Counted from the first letter of the stretch, positions 17,690-27,971 are shown. The stretch: 64,000 nt of DNA from an uncultured Duncaniella sp. (GCA_910576785.1 CAJTJG010000019.1:1-64000); one strand, 5' to 3'. The notes: generated from the sequence alone by a model not told the origin. A program made the numbers and translations.

Positions 17690-18883
17690 TCATTCATAGA
17701 ACTGTCGGCGTACCAGAGCGAGATTATACTCATAGAGCGTGTCAAGATAGTCCCTATGGGCCGTTATGAAGAAATTGACCTCCTCCAGATAGGTGAGAAA
17801 GTTGATCTGTCCGGCATCAAGAGCCTTGCGAAGCAATTCGAAGTTGGAAGTATCCTTCACCACCGGGGCGTATTCGTCTATGATATGGCGCAGGGTGGCA
17901 ATCTGACGTCCATCGGCCTCAAGCTCGGCACGGCGGCGTGTCAGATTCATCTCTGCCTCAAGTAGCGAAGCGTCGGCTTCGATAGCGGCAGCCTTGGCGG
18001 AATGCTTACGTGACCATACAGGAAGCGACACTCCGATGGAGAAACCATCAAAATTACCTCCAAGTTCCGTCTCATGCACGTATCCGATCGAAAATCCCGG
18101 CAGACGGTTCATCTTCTCTACCTTAACCAACGAGCGTGCCGCTTCTGACTGCGCTACAGCAGCGGCATACTGCGGATCGCGTTCACGCAACTTGGCTATA
18201 GCCTCAGCCTGTCTGGCGGGATCCACCTGCGGATATTCATTGCCTATCATAGCATAAAGTGTTGTGACATCCTTCCCACCGTTGAATGCTTCGAGCGATG
18301 CCCTGAGTGCCTCGCGACGTGTCTCAAGCAGATGCAGCTCCCTGTGTACAGCTATACGCTCCACTACAGTCTTATTATAATCAAGACGAGTCTCCAACCC
18401 GGCCTCCGAAGCCTTACGGTAATAAGCCTCCATCTGGTTCATACGCTCCACGAGCCCCTCCTGAAGATTGATGAGCTGATTATTGTAGATTATATCTATA
18501 AGCAGCAGACGAGCCTGTTGGCGAGTCTCAAGCAAAGTGCTTTCCCGCAGATAATTGAGGGCGGTTGTGGCAGTGGCGGCAGCCTCACTGCGAGCCTTGT
18601 AGAGCCCGGGCCAGTCAAACCCCTGCGACACGGATAGATTCCACTTGTTACCGACCTCTGCATTCGATCCCCATACTCGTCCGAATTCCACCTCGACCGG
18701 TCCGAGGGTATTTTCACCTTTAAGAGATTCAACTGCGCCATGCGCACGGTCCAACGTGAGCCGTGCCTCGAGGTTGTTGGCCACAAGAGTATCAAGGACC
18801 GAATCAAATCCGGTGGATGCTGCCGCGACGTTGATGCCCATGGCCATGAATGGGATGGAGAGGACTAAGTGTCGGATATTCAT
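17690..18883 (-). CDS. TolC-family outer-membrane factor of a metal RND pump
   Basis: This 397-residue protein has a signal peptide (MNIRHLVLSIPFMAMGINVAAAS) and the long alpha-helical heptad pattern of TolC/CusC channels. Paired helices occupy about residues 90-200 and 270-350, with the usual inner repeat. It is the last gene of a three-gene operon (adaptor, pump, channel) and starts 7 bases after the pump stop. It should form the outer-membrane exit duct. It is shorter than many TolC proteins, as is common for CzcC-like members in this phylum. No terminator was recognised in the 166 bases after it. Confidence 0.85.
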   Translation of the reverse strand: MNIRHLVLSIPFMAMGINVAAASTGFDSVLDTLVANNLEARLTLDRAHGAVESLKGENTLGPVEVEFGRVWGSNAEVGNKWNLSVSQGFDWPGLYKARSEAAATATTALNYLRESTLLETRQQARLLLIDIIYNNQLINLQEGLVERMNQMEAYYRKASEAGLETRLDYNKTVVERIAVHRELHLLETRREALRASLEAFNGGKDVTTLYAMIGNEYPQVDPARQAEAIAKLRERDPQYAAAVAQSEAARSLVKVEKMNRLPGFSIGYVHETELGGNFDGFSIGVSLPVWSRKHSAKAAAIEADASLLEAEMNLTRRRAELEADGRQIATLRHIIDEYAPVVKDTSNFELLRKALDAGQINFLTYLEEVNFFITAHRDYLDTLYEYNLALVRRQFYE

Positions 18884-18890
18884 GTTTTTC

Positions 18891-21800
18891 TTATGATTTA
18901 TCTTTTTTACGATTTATCAATGTATATACTATCGGGACTATGAAAATATTCAGCAATGTGGATGACAGAAGGCCTCCAAGTATAACTATGGCAAGCGGCG
19001 ACTGTATTTCATTGCCGGGAAGATGCCCGTTGACGGCCAGCGGGATAAGTGCCAATGCCGAACTCAGAGCCGTCATCAGGATAGGATTGAGACGGTCAGC
19101 CGATCCACGGGCCACTCGTTCGGCAAGCCCCTCGCCATCGGCACGCAGAGTCTCGTAGCGCGACATCAGGAGCATGCCGTTGCGCGTGGCGATACCCATC
19201 AGCGATATAAAGCCTATTATAGCCGGGATATTCAGTTCACCTGATGTGAGCCTGAGGATTATCACACCTCCTATCAGGGCAAGAGGCATATTGAGCAGAA
19301 TTATGCCGGCACGCGAGGCGCTGTGATACTGCCCGTAGAGCAGCAGGAAGATGACTACCAGTGCGCCGAGCGACACGATGGCAAGTGTACGCGATGCGGC
19401 TTGCTCGCTCTCGAACTGCCCACCATATGTCACGTAATATCCCTCCGGCAGTTGTATCTCGCTCTCTATGCGGCGTGCTATATCGTCCACCGTTCCACGC
19501 AGATCACGACCGTCCACATTTGCCGATATGACTATGCGGCGGCTCACGTTCTCGCGATTCACAGCGTTAGGCCCCGAAGCCGACGTGATCTCAGCCACCG
19601 AGGAGAGCGGCACGGCTCCCCGCGGAGAATCGATCATGAGATTGCCTATCGCCTCAAGGCTTCCGCGAGCCTCAGGTTCGAGCTTGAGCGTAAGGTTGAC
19701 AGGATAACCACCTTCATACACCTGCGACACTACCTCGCCCGAAAGAGCCACTGTCACAAAATCTGCGAACTGACCCGGCGTTATGCCATACAAAGCGAGC
19801 ATATCTCGGCGCGGCTTTATGTCGAGCTGCGGGCGCTCCATCATCTGCTCTATATTGGCGTCAACCACTCCGGGCACCTCACGAATCTCACTGCGTATGC
19901 GGTTACCGATGGAATTGAGCATAGTAAGATCATCGCCGAACAGCTTGATGGCTATCTGCGCCTCTGTACCCGAGAGCATCGCATCTATACGATGGGAGAT
20001 GGGCTGTCCCACTTCCACATTGACTCCCGGAAGATGTGAGAGGCGGTGACGAAGGTCAGCCACCATCTCCTGACGCGAACGCCCCTTGTCAAGCACATAC
20101 GGTGCCTCTATCTCGCTGACATTGACACCCAGAGAATGCTCGTCAAGTTCCGCACGGCCGGTCTTTCGTGCCACAGTCGTCACCTCGGGGGTAGCCATAA
20201 TGATGCGCTCGGCCTCACGGCCTACCTCATCGCTCCGTTCAAGCGATATACCCGGGAGCGTACTCACATTAATAGTGAGCGATCCCTCGTTGAACGCCGG
20301 CAGGAAGCTGCGGCCGAGAGTGAAAAATATACCGATCGAAACCACAAACAGGACACCGGTGCCCCAAAGCAGCGGACGCGGACGCGACAGAACCTTTCCG
20401 AGCGTTGACTGATATGCCGTGCGCAGTTTGCGTGAGAGCCATGGCTCTCTGTCAAGACGCTGCATGGCTTTCCGACTGCCAAGGAGATAGGAGCACAGTA
20501 CCGGAGTGACAGTAAGAGCCACAATAGTGGAGGCCAACAATGCCACGACAAAGCTTATGCCCAGAGGCTTGAGCATGCGCCCCTCCATACCGCTAAGGAA
20601 GAATAGTGGTACAAACGAGGCCATGATGATGAGTGAGGAGTTGAAAATAGGCATGCGCACCTCCTTCGATGCGTCATACACGATAGTAAGCACACTCTCG
20701 CCGGATCCCTTACGTTCGCGCAATCGCTTGTAGACATTCTCCACATCCACGATAGCATCATCCACCAGCGAGCCGATGGCTATGGCTATACCACCGAGAC
20801 TCATGGTATTGATGGTTAGTCCGAGCATATCGAGAACTATGATGGTGACAATGATTGATAGCGGTAGTGCAACGAGCGATATGAGCGTGGTACGGAGATT
20901 CATCAGGAAGAAGAAGAGCACTACCACAACAAATATCGCACCGACAAAGAGCGACTCCTTGAGATTGGATATAGAACGGTCTATGAAGTCAGATTGCCTG
21001 AAAATATCCGTATGTATCTCCACGCCTTCCGGCAGCTGGGAGGAGAAGGCGCCGAGCGACTCATCAATCTTGTCGGTAAGCCCGATTGTGCCTGCTCCCG
21101 GCTGCTTGGCCACTGTGAGAAGTACCGCAGGCTCAGTCTCTACCGAAGCTACTCCGAGACGTGGCTCCTCGCCACCCTCGGCCACATCGGCAATATCGGC
21201 CACACGCACAAGCTTGGTCCCATCGGCAGTGATCACTGTGTTAGAGAGAGCCTCCACATCGGCGGTGGTGATGTCGCCCTTTATTATATATTCGTTGCCA
21301 TAATCGTACACCACTCCACCAGGAGCATTGGCATTCATACCGGCCAGAGATTCGCGTACAGTAGCCAACGAAACTCCATGACGCTGCATCTTGGCAGGGC
21401 AGAGACGTATCTGATACTCCTTGGCATCGCCGCCGATCACCGACACCTGCGATACTCCGGGGATGGACAGCAGACGCGGACGGATCTCCCTGTCAGCTAT
21501 TGTGCGCAGACGTGTGAGCGACACTGTGGAGTCGGAAGATGTCAGACCCACTATCATCATTTCCCCAAGTATCGAGGACTGACTGCCGAGAGTCGGGCTC
21601 CCGGCTCCGGGAGGGAGCTTCCCTTCCACCTCCGAAAGTTTCTCTGACACTATCTGGCGGGCGAGATACACATCCGTATCCCAGTCAAATTCCACCCATA
21701 CCACAGAAAATCCGGTAGTGGTGGACGAACGCACCCTCCTCACTCCGGTGGCTCCGTTCACAGCCGTCTCCACCGGATATGTAATGGTCTTTTCTATCTC

Positions 21801-21977
21801 CTCCGGAGCCATGCCCGGAGCCTCGGTCATCACCACTACGGTCGGAGCATTTAGGTCCGGAAAGATATCCACCTCAGTACGCATCATCACAGCCATGCCC
21901 GCAAACAGGAGCACAGCGGCAAGCACTATTACAGCCAGACGATTGTCCAGCGAGGCCTTGATTATTCTATTGAGCAT
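18891..21977 (-). CDS. Heavy-metal efflux RND pump (CusA/CzcA family)
   Basis: This protein of about 1028 residues is the proton-driven inner-membrane pump of a tripartite metal exporter. The start MLNRIIKASLDNRLAV (ATG at 21977) is preferred because an upstream extension would overlap the adaptor gene and add a non-membrane tail. Family marks include GMAPEEIEKTITYPVE near residue 65. The transmembrane proton-relay segment reads SLGGIAIAIGSLVDDAIVDVEN, and repeated membrane helices cluster near 340-540 and 860-1020. CusA/CzcA pumps export Cu(I)/Ag(I) or Zn/Co/Cd; the metal is not decidable here. It lies 13 bases after the adaptor gene. Confidence 0.92.
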   Translation of the reverse strand: MLNRIIKASLDNRLAVIVLAAVLLFAGMAVMMRTEVDIFPDLNAPTVVVMTEAPGMAPEEIEKTITYPVETAVNGATGVRRVRSSTTTGFSVVWVEFDWDTDVYLARQIVSEKLSEVEGKLPPGAGSPTLGSQSSILGEMMIVGLTSSDSTVSLTRLRTIADREIRPRLLSIPGVSQVSVIGGDAKEYQIRLCPAKMQRHGVSLATVRESLAGMNANAPGGVVYDYGNEYIIKGDITTADVEALSNTVITADGTKLVRVADIADVAEGGEEPRLGVASVETEPAVLLTVAKQPGAGTIGLTDKIDESLGAFSSQLPEGVEIHTDIFRQSDFIDRSISNLKESLFVGAIFVVVVLFFFLMNLRTTLISLVALPLSIIVTIIVLDMLGLTINTMSLGGIAIAIGSLVDDAIVDVENVYKRLRERKGSGESVLTIVYDASKEVRMPIFNSSLIIMASFVPLFFLSGMEGRMLKPLGISFVVALLASTIVALTVTPVLCSYLLGSRKAMQRLDREPWLSRKLRTAYQSTLGKVLSRPRPLLWGTGVLFVVSIGIFFTLGRSFLPAFNEGSLTINVSTLPGISLERSDEVGREAERIIMATPEVTTVARKTGRAELDEHSLGVNVSEIEAPYVLDKGRSRQEMVADLRHRLSHLPGVNVEVGQPISHRIDAMLSGTEAQIAIKLFGDDLTMLNSIGNRIRSEIREVPGVVDANIEQMMERPQLDIKPRRDMLALYGITPGQFADFVTVALSGEVVSQVYEGGYPVNLTLKLEPEARGSLEAIGNLMIDSPRGAVPLSSVAEITSASGPNAVNRENVSRRIVISANVDGRDLRGTVDDIARRIESEIQLPEGYYVTYGGQFESEQAASRTLAIVSLGALVVIFLLLYGQYHSASRAGIILLNMPLALIGGVIILRLTSGELNIPAIIGFISLMGIATRNGMLLMSRYETLRADGEGLAERVARGSADRLNPILMTALSSALALIPLAVNGHLPGNEIQSPLAIVILGGLLSSTLLNIFIVPIVYTLINRKKDKS

Positions 21978-21990
21978 TGCGGCGTCAGAT

Positions 21991-23154
21991 TCAATGATTG
22001 TGTGAATGTCCCTCAGGTACCACTGTCGACTGCTCGGCAAGACGCACGAACGACACGCCTCCCGTCACCACCGAGTCTCCCTCGGCGATACCAGAGACCA
22101 CCTCGACCCTCTTGCCGTCAGAACGGCCCAGACGCACTGGAAGTTTCTCATAGTCGTCGGCATTTCGCTTCACGAATATAAACTTCTCGCCCATTTGCTC
22201 AGCCACTGATGTCATGGGTACAGATATGACTTCATGGCGGAGACCTCCGGTCAGATACACCTCTGCCGCACTTCCCGACACCACCGGTGCCGCATTGCTG
22301 AAACTGAAATATACCGGTATGTAGCCGGGAGTCTCTGTCGACGAGGCCACCGATGTAGAGAGCAGACGGGCACCATATTGCGCGAGATCCACAGCAGCGC
22401 TTCCTTCACCATGAGGTGTTATGACAGCACCAGTGATACGGGGCAGAAACTCCGCCTCCGAAGCCGGAAGTAGGGCGCGCAATGTCAGCGAACCATTTCC
22501 TGAAATCAACGCTACCGGCGCTCCGGCATCCACATATGCACCCTCGGGGGCCACCACATCGGTGATAACTCCAGCACGTGGAGCTGTCACAGCACCGTTC
22601 GCGGCGGCAGGGCTATAGGCTGCGGCTGCCGAATTGTAAGCTGCGAGAGCATCATTGTATTCCTTACGGGTGATCAGACCGTCGGCCAGCAGTGGTGTCA
22701 GACGGTCAAGCTCGCGCTTGGCATTCTCCACAGCCACACGCGCAGCAGTATTGCTATCCCCACCTGTCATACCCTTTGAGTTTATCCTTGCTATCTGCTG
22801 TCCGGCCTTCACAGTGGCGCCACGTGTCATGCCGGGAAGAAACGACACTATGCCTGAGGTACGGGCCGAGGCCGTAGCCACATCCGATGTGGAGGGCAGG
22901 ATCTCTCCGGCCACTCTCACCGCTTCGTGGAATTCGCCGGCAGCGGCAACCTCGACAGCCACTCCATAACGGGCTGCATCGGCTGGCTCGAGATGTATGA
23001 TACCGGGCTTGTCATGATGATGTTCCTCTCCGGCAGCATCAACATTCCCCTCAGCATCATGATCACCGTGGGTTTCATGATTATGGCACCCACCGGCCAT
23101 AAGGGCCGGAACTGTCATTGCTATGGCTATGAATCTGTGGAGTCTCTTATTCAT
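21991..23154 (-). CDS. Metal efflux adaptor lipoprotein (CusB/CzcB-like) with His-rich N-terminus
   Basis: This 387-residue periplasmic adaptor links the RND pump and the TolC-like channel. The lipoprotein signal ends in MAGGC, and the mature start is rich in His and Asp (HNHETHGDHDAEG, then EEHHHDKPG), suggesting metal binding. A second His cluster closes the protein (EGHSHNH). The usual hairpin and lipoyl-like region lies at about 110-230 and a beta-barrel follows. An upstream in-frame ATG exists at 23241, but the promoter at 23179-23210 places transcription downstream of it, so ATG 23154 is used. First gene of the operon. Confidence 0.88.
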   Translation of the reverse strand: MNKRLHRFIAIAMTVPALMAGGCHNHETHGDHDAEGNVDAAGEEHHHDKPGIIHLEPADAARYGVAVEVAAAGEFHEAVRVAGEILPSTSDVATASARTSGIVSFLPGMTRGATVKAGQQIARINSKGMTGGDSNTAARVAVENAKRELDRLTPLLADGLITRKEYNDALAAYNSAAAAYSPAAANGAVTAPRAGVITDVVAPEGAYVDAGAPVALISGNGSLTLRALLPASEAEFLPRITGAVITPHGEGSAAVDLAQYGARLLSTSVASSTETPGYIPVYFSFSNAAPVVSGSAAEVYLTGGLRHEVISVPMTSVAEQMGEKFIFVKRNADDYEKLPVRLGRSDGKRVEVVSGIAEGDSVVTGGVSFVRLAEQSTVVPEGHSHNH

Positions 23155-23178
23155 TTCAAAACGCATTATTGGAAGTTG

Positions 23179-23210
23179 CAAAATTAACAAATAAATATCT
23201 GTCTGCAAAA
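23179..23210 (-). promoter_or_regulatory. Promoter of the metal efflux operon
   Basis: On the minus strand, TTTTG (23210-23206), a 19-base spacer, then TAATTTTG (23186-23179) fit the Bacteroidota consensus. Transcription should begin near 23172, only about 18 bases before the ATG at 23154, which decides the adaptor's start. No regulator gene lies next to the operon. Confidence 0.7.
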
Positions 23211-23338
23211 TTACGGATCGCATAGTGCAACCCGGTGTCATAATTTATTGTCGGAGGGTAGAATTTACAAAACATCATCCCGGCCATACAAACCATGACA
23301 CAATACAGGTCATGTTTCATTCATTTCCTTTGAATAAA

Positions 23339-23370
23339 TTGGTATAAGAGTGAAAAAATCACTACTTTTG
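23339..23370 (+). promoter_or_regulatory. Promoter of ileS
   Basis: TTG at 23339-23341, 21 bases, then TACTTTTG at 23363-23370 match the Bacteroidota consensus. Transcription would start near 23377, leaving a leader of about 55 bases before the ATG at 23433. Confidence 0.65.
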
Positions 23371-23432
23371 CAAAAATTTTCCGGATGGTGCCGACGGGCG
23401 CCGCTTACAATGATAAAAACAGACTGAAACCT

Positions 23433-26400
23433 ATGGCCAATAAGTTCAAAGAATACAACGGGCTCAATCTGCCCGGCATCAACCGCGAAGTGCTCGGGAA
23501 ATGGAGCGCAGAGCAGGTGTTCGACCGTACTCTCACGGAGCGCGAGGGATGTCCCTCGTTTGTATTTTTCGAGGGGCCGCCCTCTGCCAACGGCAAACCG
23601 GGCATACATCATGTGCTCGCACGCACCATCAAGGACATATTCTGCCGCTACAAGACCATGCGTGGCTTCCGCGTGAACCGAAAGGCCGGATGGGACACCC
23701 ACGGACTCCCCGTAGAGCTCGGCGTAGAGAAATCTCTCGGCATCACCAAGGAGGACATCGGCAAAAAAATCTCCGTGGATGAATACAATGCCGCATGCCG
23801 TCGCGAGGTGATGAAATACACCAACGAATGGGAAGACCTCACTTCCAAGATGGGCTATTGGGTAGACATGCCGGGCGCATATATCACCTACGACAACCGC
23901 TACATCGAGACCGTATGGTGGCTCCTGTCCCAGCTCTACAAGAAGGGTTATCTCTACAAGGGATACACCATACAGCCCTACTCCCCGGCTGCCGGTACTG
24001 GACTCAGCTCCCACGAGCTTAACCAGCCCGGTTGCTACCGTGATGTCAAGGACACCACATGTGTGGCCCAGTTCGAGGTCGTAGACGACAATTCCCCCGC
24101 CCTCGCCCCCTACCGCGACATCCTATTCAAGTGGGGTACACCCTACTTCCTCGCATGGACTACTACTCCATGGACACTCCCATCCAACACTGCTCTCGCC
24201 GTAGGCCCGGAGATCGTCTACAACATCGTCCGCACCTACAATCCTTATAGCGGCGCTCCTATCACCGTAGTAGCCGCCGACGCCCTCATGAACTCACTCT
24301 TCAACCCCAAGGCACGCGAGCTGAAGATGGATGAGTACAAGAAAGGCGACAAACTCATCCCCTATGAGATAGCCGCACAGGTCAAAGGCACTGACCTCGT
24401 GGGTATCAACTACCACCAGCTTCTGCCGTGGGTCAACCCCGGCGAGGGCGCTTTCCGTGTCATCCCCGGCGACTACGTGACCACCGACGATGGTACAGGC
24501 ATTGTACACATCGCCGGCACATTCGGTGCCGATGACCTCAGGGTATCGCGTCAGAGCGGTATTCCGCCCCTCCATCTCATAGACCGCGATGGCAATATCC
24601 GTCCGATGGTCGACCTCACCGGTCGTTTCTACCGGCTCGAGGATCTCGATCCCGATTTCGTAGAAAAGATGGTGGATGTGGAGGCATACCGCCCCTGGGC
24701 AGGCCTCTACGTCAAGAACGCTTACGACCCCGCCGCCACCGATGAGACTGAGACTCTTGATGTGAAGATATGCATGGAGCTCAAGGCCAATGGAAAAGTG
24801 TTCAAGATAGAGAAACACACCCATAACTATCCTCACTGCTGGCGCACGGACAAACCCGTGCTCTACTACCCGCTCGACAGTTGGTTCATCAAGACAACAG
24901 CAGTACGCGAACGCCTGATGGAGCTCAACGACACCATCAAATGGAAACCGGCATCCACCGGCTCCGGCCGTTTCGGCAAATGGCTCGAAAACCTTCAGGA
25001 CTGGAACCTCTCCCGCAGCCGTTACTGGGGCACTCCCCTCCCCATCTGGCGCACCGAGGACGGGTCGGAGGAACTGTGCATATCATCCGTAGAAGAACTT
25101 TGCTCTCATATTGACCGCGCCGTTGAGGCCGGACTCATGAAAGAGAATCCCTATACAACAAAAGGCTTCAATCCCGGCGAATACACTAAGGCAAACTACG
25201 AGAAGATAGATCTTCACCGCCCGTATGTCGATGACATAGTACTCCTTTCGCCCAATGGCCAGCCCATGTACCGCGAGAAAGATCTCATAGATGTATGGTT
25301 TGACTCAGGTGCCATGCCCTATGCTCAGATACACTATCCGTTCGAGAACAAGGAGGCATTCGACAACCGACAGGTCTATCCCGCCGACTTCATCGCCGAG
25401 GGTGTCGACCAGACACGCGGTTGGTTCTTCACACTCCATGCCATCGCCGGCATGCTCTTCGACTCTGTAGCCTACAAGGCAGTGGTATCCAACGGCCTCG
25501 TGCTCGACAAGTTCGGCAACAAGATGTCAAAACGTCTCGGCAATGCCATAGACCCCTTCGGTCAGATCGACAAATACGGTGCCGACCCCGTACGCTGGTA
25601 CATGATATCCAACTCATCTCCATGGGACAATCTGAAATACGATGAGGCAGGCGTTGCCGAGACCTCACGTAAACTCTTCTCCACATTATACAATACTTAC
25701 GGATTCTTCTCCCTCTATGCCAACGTAGATGGTTTCGATCCCGAAGCTCCGCAGGTACCGGTGGAGAACCGTCCGGAGATAGACCGCTGGGTGCTCTCGC
25801 TGCTCAACACCCTCGTGGCCGATGTCACCGAAGCCCTCGACGACTACGAACCCACCCGTGCAGCACGTGCCATCGCAGAATTCGTAGGCGAGAACCTGTC
25901 CAACTGGTATGTCCGACTCAACCGCAAGCGTTTCTGGGGCGGCGGTATGACCGAGGACAAACTCTCGGCCTATCAGACACTCTACACATGCCTTCGTACG
26001 GTGACACTCCTTATGGCTCCATTCGCACCGTTCTTTGCCGACGAACTTTACCGCGCACTCACCGGTAAGGAAGAATCCGTCCATCTGGCCAAATATCCCG
26101 AAGTGGATGCATCGCTGCTTTCCCCCGAACTCGAAAAGAGGCAGAAGATGGCCCAGGATATCACATCCATGGCACTTGCACTGCGCAGAAAGGTAAACCT
26201 CAAGGTGCGCCAGCCTCTCGGATCCGTGATGATACCTGTAAGCGATGACGAGATGCGCCTCAGCCTCGAGGCCATATCAGACCTTGTGAAAAGCGAGATC
26301 AACGTCAAAGAGATCAAACTGGCCGGAGCCGATGAAAATATCATTGTCAAGAGTGCCCGTCCCGACTTCAAGAAGCTCGGGCCCAAGCATGGCAAAAACA

Positions 26401-26879
26401 TGAAGGCCGTAGCCGAAGCCATCAAGAATCTCGACACCACTCAGGTATCCGAACTTGAACGTGCCGGCCACATCACACTCGACATTAACGGAACTCCCGC
26501 CGTAATCGACCTCGTGGATGTCGACATCATATCGGAGGACATCCCCGGATGGCTTGTAGCCAACAACGGTCCTCTGACCATCGCCCTCGATGTGACCGTC
26601 ACACCCGAACTCCGCCGCGAGGGCATAGCCCGCGAGATTGTCAACCGCGTGCAGAACATCCGCAAGGCCCGCGGGTTTGAGATCACCGACCGTATCTGCC
26701 TCACATTCGAGCCAAACGACGAGACCACCGATGCTATCCGCGAACACACCGACTACATAAGCCGTCAGGTACTCGCCACGAGCATCGACATAGCCCCGGT
26801 CGACGCCGCTGATCCTATGGTGGAGCTATTGCAGATGGATGATGTGAACCTTAATGTCAAAATCGCGTTAAACAAATAA
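23433..26879 (+). CDS. ileS: Isoleucyl-tRNA synthetase
   Basis: This 1148-residue class I synthetase charges tRNA-Ile. The HIGH-type motif reads GKPGIHH (near residue 52) and the KMSKS-type motif KMSKR (GNKMSKRLGN, near 695). These variants resemble the eukaryote-like IleRS branch rather than the E. coli type. The editing domain, anticodon-binding domain and a C-terminal extension are all present at expected length. The start MANKFKEYNG (ATG 23433) is chosen over an ATG at 23385, which would add a non-conserved tail close to the transcription start. The DksA-like gene follows after 45 bases. Confidence 0.95.
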   Translation: MANKFKEYNGLNLPGINREVLGKWSAEQVFDRTLTEREGCPSFVFFEGPPSANGKPGIHHVLARTIKDIFCRYKTMRGFRVNRKAGWDTHGLPVELGVEKSLGITKEDIGKKISVDEYNAACRREVMKYTNEWEDLTSKMGYWVDMPGAYITYDNRYIETVWWLLSQLYKKGYLYKGYTIQPYSPAAGTGLSSHELNQPGCYRDVKDTTCVAQFEVVDDNSPALAPYRDILFKWGTPYFLAWTTTPWTLPSNTALAVGPEIVYNIVRTYNPYSGAPITVVAADALMNSLFNPKARELKMDEYKKGDKLIPYEIAAQVKGTDLVGINYHQLLPWVNPGEGAFRVIPGDYVTTDDGTGIVHIAGTFGADDLRVSRQSGIPPLHLIDRDGNIRPMVDLTGRFYRLEDLDPDFVEKMVDVEAYRPWAGLYVKNAYDPAATDETETLDVKICMELKANGKVFKIEKHTHNYPHCWRTDKPVLYYPLDSWFIKTTAVRERLMELNDTIKWKPASTGSGRFGKWLENLQDWNLSRSRYWGTPLPIWRTEDGSEELCISSVEELCSHIDRAVEAGLMKENPYTTKGFNPGEYTKANYEKIDLHRPYVDDIVLLSPNGQPMYREKDLIDVWFDSGAMPYAQIHYPFENKEAFDNRQVYPADFIAEGVDQTRGWFFTLHAIAGMLFDSVAYKAVVSNGLVLDKFGNKMSKRLGNAIDPFGQIDKYGADPVRWYMISNSSPWDNLKYDEAGVAETSRKLFSTLYNTYGFFSLYANVDGFDPEAPQVPVENRPEIDRWVLSLLNTLVADVTEALDDYEPTRAARAIAEFVGENLSNWYVRLNRKRFWGGGMTEDKLSAYQTLYTCLRTVTLLMAPFAPFFADELYRALTGKEESVHLAKYPEVDASLLSPELEKRQKMAQDITSMALALRRKVNLKVRQPLGSVMIPVSDDEMRLSLEAISDLVKSEINVKEIKLAGADENIIVKSARPDFKKLGPKHGKNMKAVAEAIKNLDTTQVSELERAGHITLDINGTPAVIDLVDVDIISEDIPGWLVANNGPLTIALDVTVTPELRREGIAREIVNRVQNIRKARGFEITDRICLTFEPNDETTDAIREHTDYISRQVLATSIDIAPVDAADPMVELLQMDDVNLNVKIALNK

Positions 26880-26924
26880 GATAACGACTATAGATTCTAA
26901 CATTCATTCACACTTACCTCAGCC

Positions 26925-27308
26925 ATGAGCGACAAGAAACGTTACAGCGACGAGGAGCTTCAGGAATTCAAGGAACTCATTCTTGAGAAGCTCGCCAAGG
27001 CCCAGAAAGAGTATGACTCCCTGCGTGCCAACGTCACAAATACCGAGGGCAATGACATTGCCGACACATCCCCCACCTTCAAGGTGCTCGAGGAGGGCGC
27101 AAGCACGCTCTCAAAGGAAGAAGCCGGCCATCTGGCCCAGCGGCAGATGAAGTTCATACAGCATCTGCAGAACGCGCTCATCAGGATCGAGAACAAGACC
27201 TACGGCGTGTGCTGCGAGACAGGCGAACTCATCCCCAAGGAACGACTTCGTGCCGTACCTCACGCCACACGCAGCGTTGAGGCAAAGACTAATCTCCGCA
27301 AGAAGTAA
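26925..27308 (+). CDS. DksA/TraR-like regulator lacking the four-cysteine zinc finger
   Basis: This 127-residue protein has the DksA/TraR layout: an N-terminal coiled coil (about 8-35 and 75-95) and a C-terminal globular end. The segment YGVCCETGELIPKERLRAVPH matches the family's zinc-finger region, but only an adjacent Cys pair is left and the second CxxC is absent, so zinc binding by four cysteines is unlikely. DksA proteins bind RNA polymerase through the secondary channel; this shortened Bacteroidota form probably does too. It sits between ileS and lspA, likely in one transcript. Confidence 0.8.
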   Translation: MSDKKRYSDEELQEFKELILEKLAKAQKEYDSLRANVTNTEGNDIADTSPTFKVLEEGASTLSKEEAGHLAQRQMKFIQHLQNALIRIENKTYGVCCETGELIPKERLRAVPHATRSVEAKTNLRKK

Positions 27309-27338
27309 CCCACCTAATCCCCACATATCACATCCGCA

Positions 27339-27971
27339 ATGCGTTCAAGAGGAACACTCGCAGCCGTAATAATAGTTCTGATTATCATTCTCGACCAGGC
27401 CCTGAAGATATGGGTCAAGACGAGTTTCTATCTCGGCGAAGATCTCGAGATACTGCCTTGGTTCCACCTGTTCTTTATCGAGAACAACGGTATGGCCTTC
27501 GGCATGACAATCGGAAGCAAACTGCTGCTCACCCTCTTCCGCATAGCGGCGGTGAGTTTCCTGATATGGTATATAGTCAGGATATACCGGTTGCGCACCA
27601 TACCGGCCGGATATCTCGTATGCCTGGCACTAATCACAGCCGGTGCCGCAGGCAATATCTTCGACTGTGTACTCTACGGACAGATATTCAACAATCCCAT
27701 GCCTCCGCAGACGGCTACATTGTTTCCCGTCGGCGGAGGATATGCTCCTTTGCTGATGGGCAAGGTTGTCGACATGCTCTACTTCCCGTTGTTCAGTTTC
27801 ACATGGCCGGGATGGATGCCGTGGATAGGTGGAGACAGATTCCTGTTCTTCCATCCTGTGTTCAACCTTGCTGACGCTGCCATATCTGTAGGCATATTTC
27901 TGCTTGTGATCTTCTATCACCGCTACATCCTCTCGCCTAAAGCCCTGGAGGAACTACCCGTACGCCCATGA
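27339..27971 (+). CDS. lspA: Lipoprotein signal peptidase II
   Basis: This 210-residue inner-membrane aspartyl protease removes signal peptides from prolipoproteins. The first catalytic Asp lies in GAAGNIFD and the second in FNLADAAISVG, both flanked by membrane helices. Other family marks are DQALKIWVK near the start and FFIENNGMAFGM. It is longer than the E. coli enzyme (about 165) because of an insert between the catalytic segments, as is usual in Bacteroidota. Its stop overlaps the next gene's ATG. Confidence 0.94.
   Translation: MRSRGTLAAVIIVLIIILDQALKIWVKTSFYLGEDLEILPWFHLFFIENNGMAFGMTIGSKLLLTLFRIAAVSFLIWYIVRIYRLRTIPAGYLVCLALITAGAAGNIFDCVLYGQIFNNPMPPQTATLFPVGGGYAPLLMGKVVDMLYFPLFSFTWPGWMPWIGGDRFLFFHPVFNLADAAISVGIFLLVIFYHRYILSPKALEELPVRP

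Noticed and set aside
19323..20039. Plus-strand open frame of 238 codons inside the RND pump gene
   Set aside because: It is antisense to a full-length, motif-complete CusA/CzcA pump; the GC-rich pump gene leaves open frames on the other strand.
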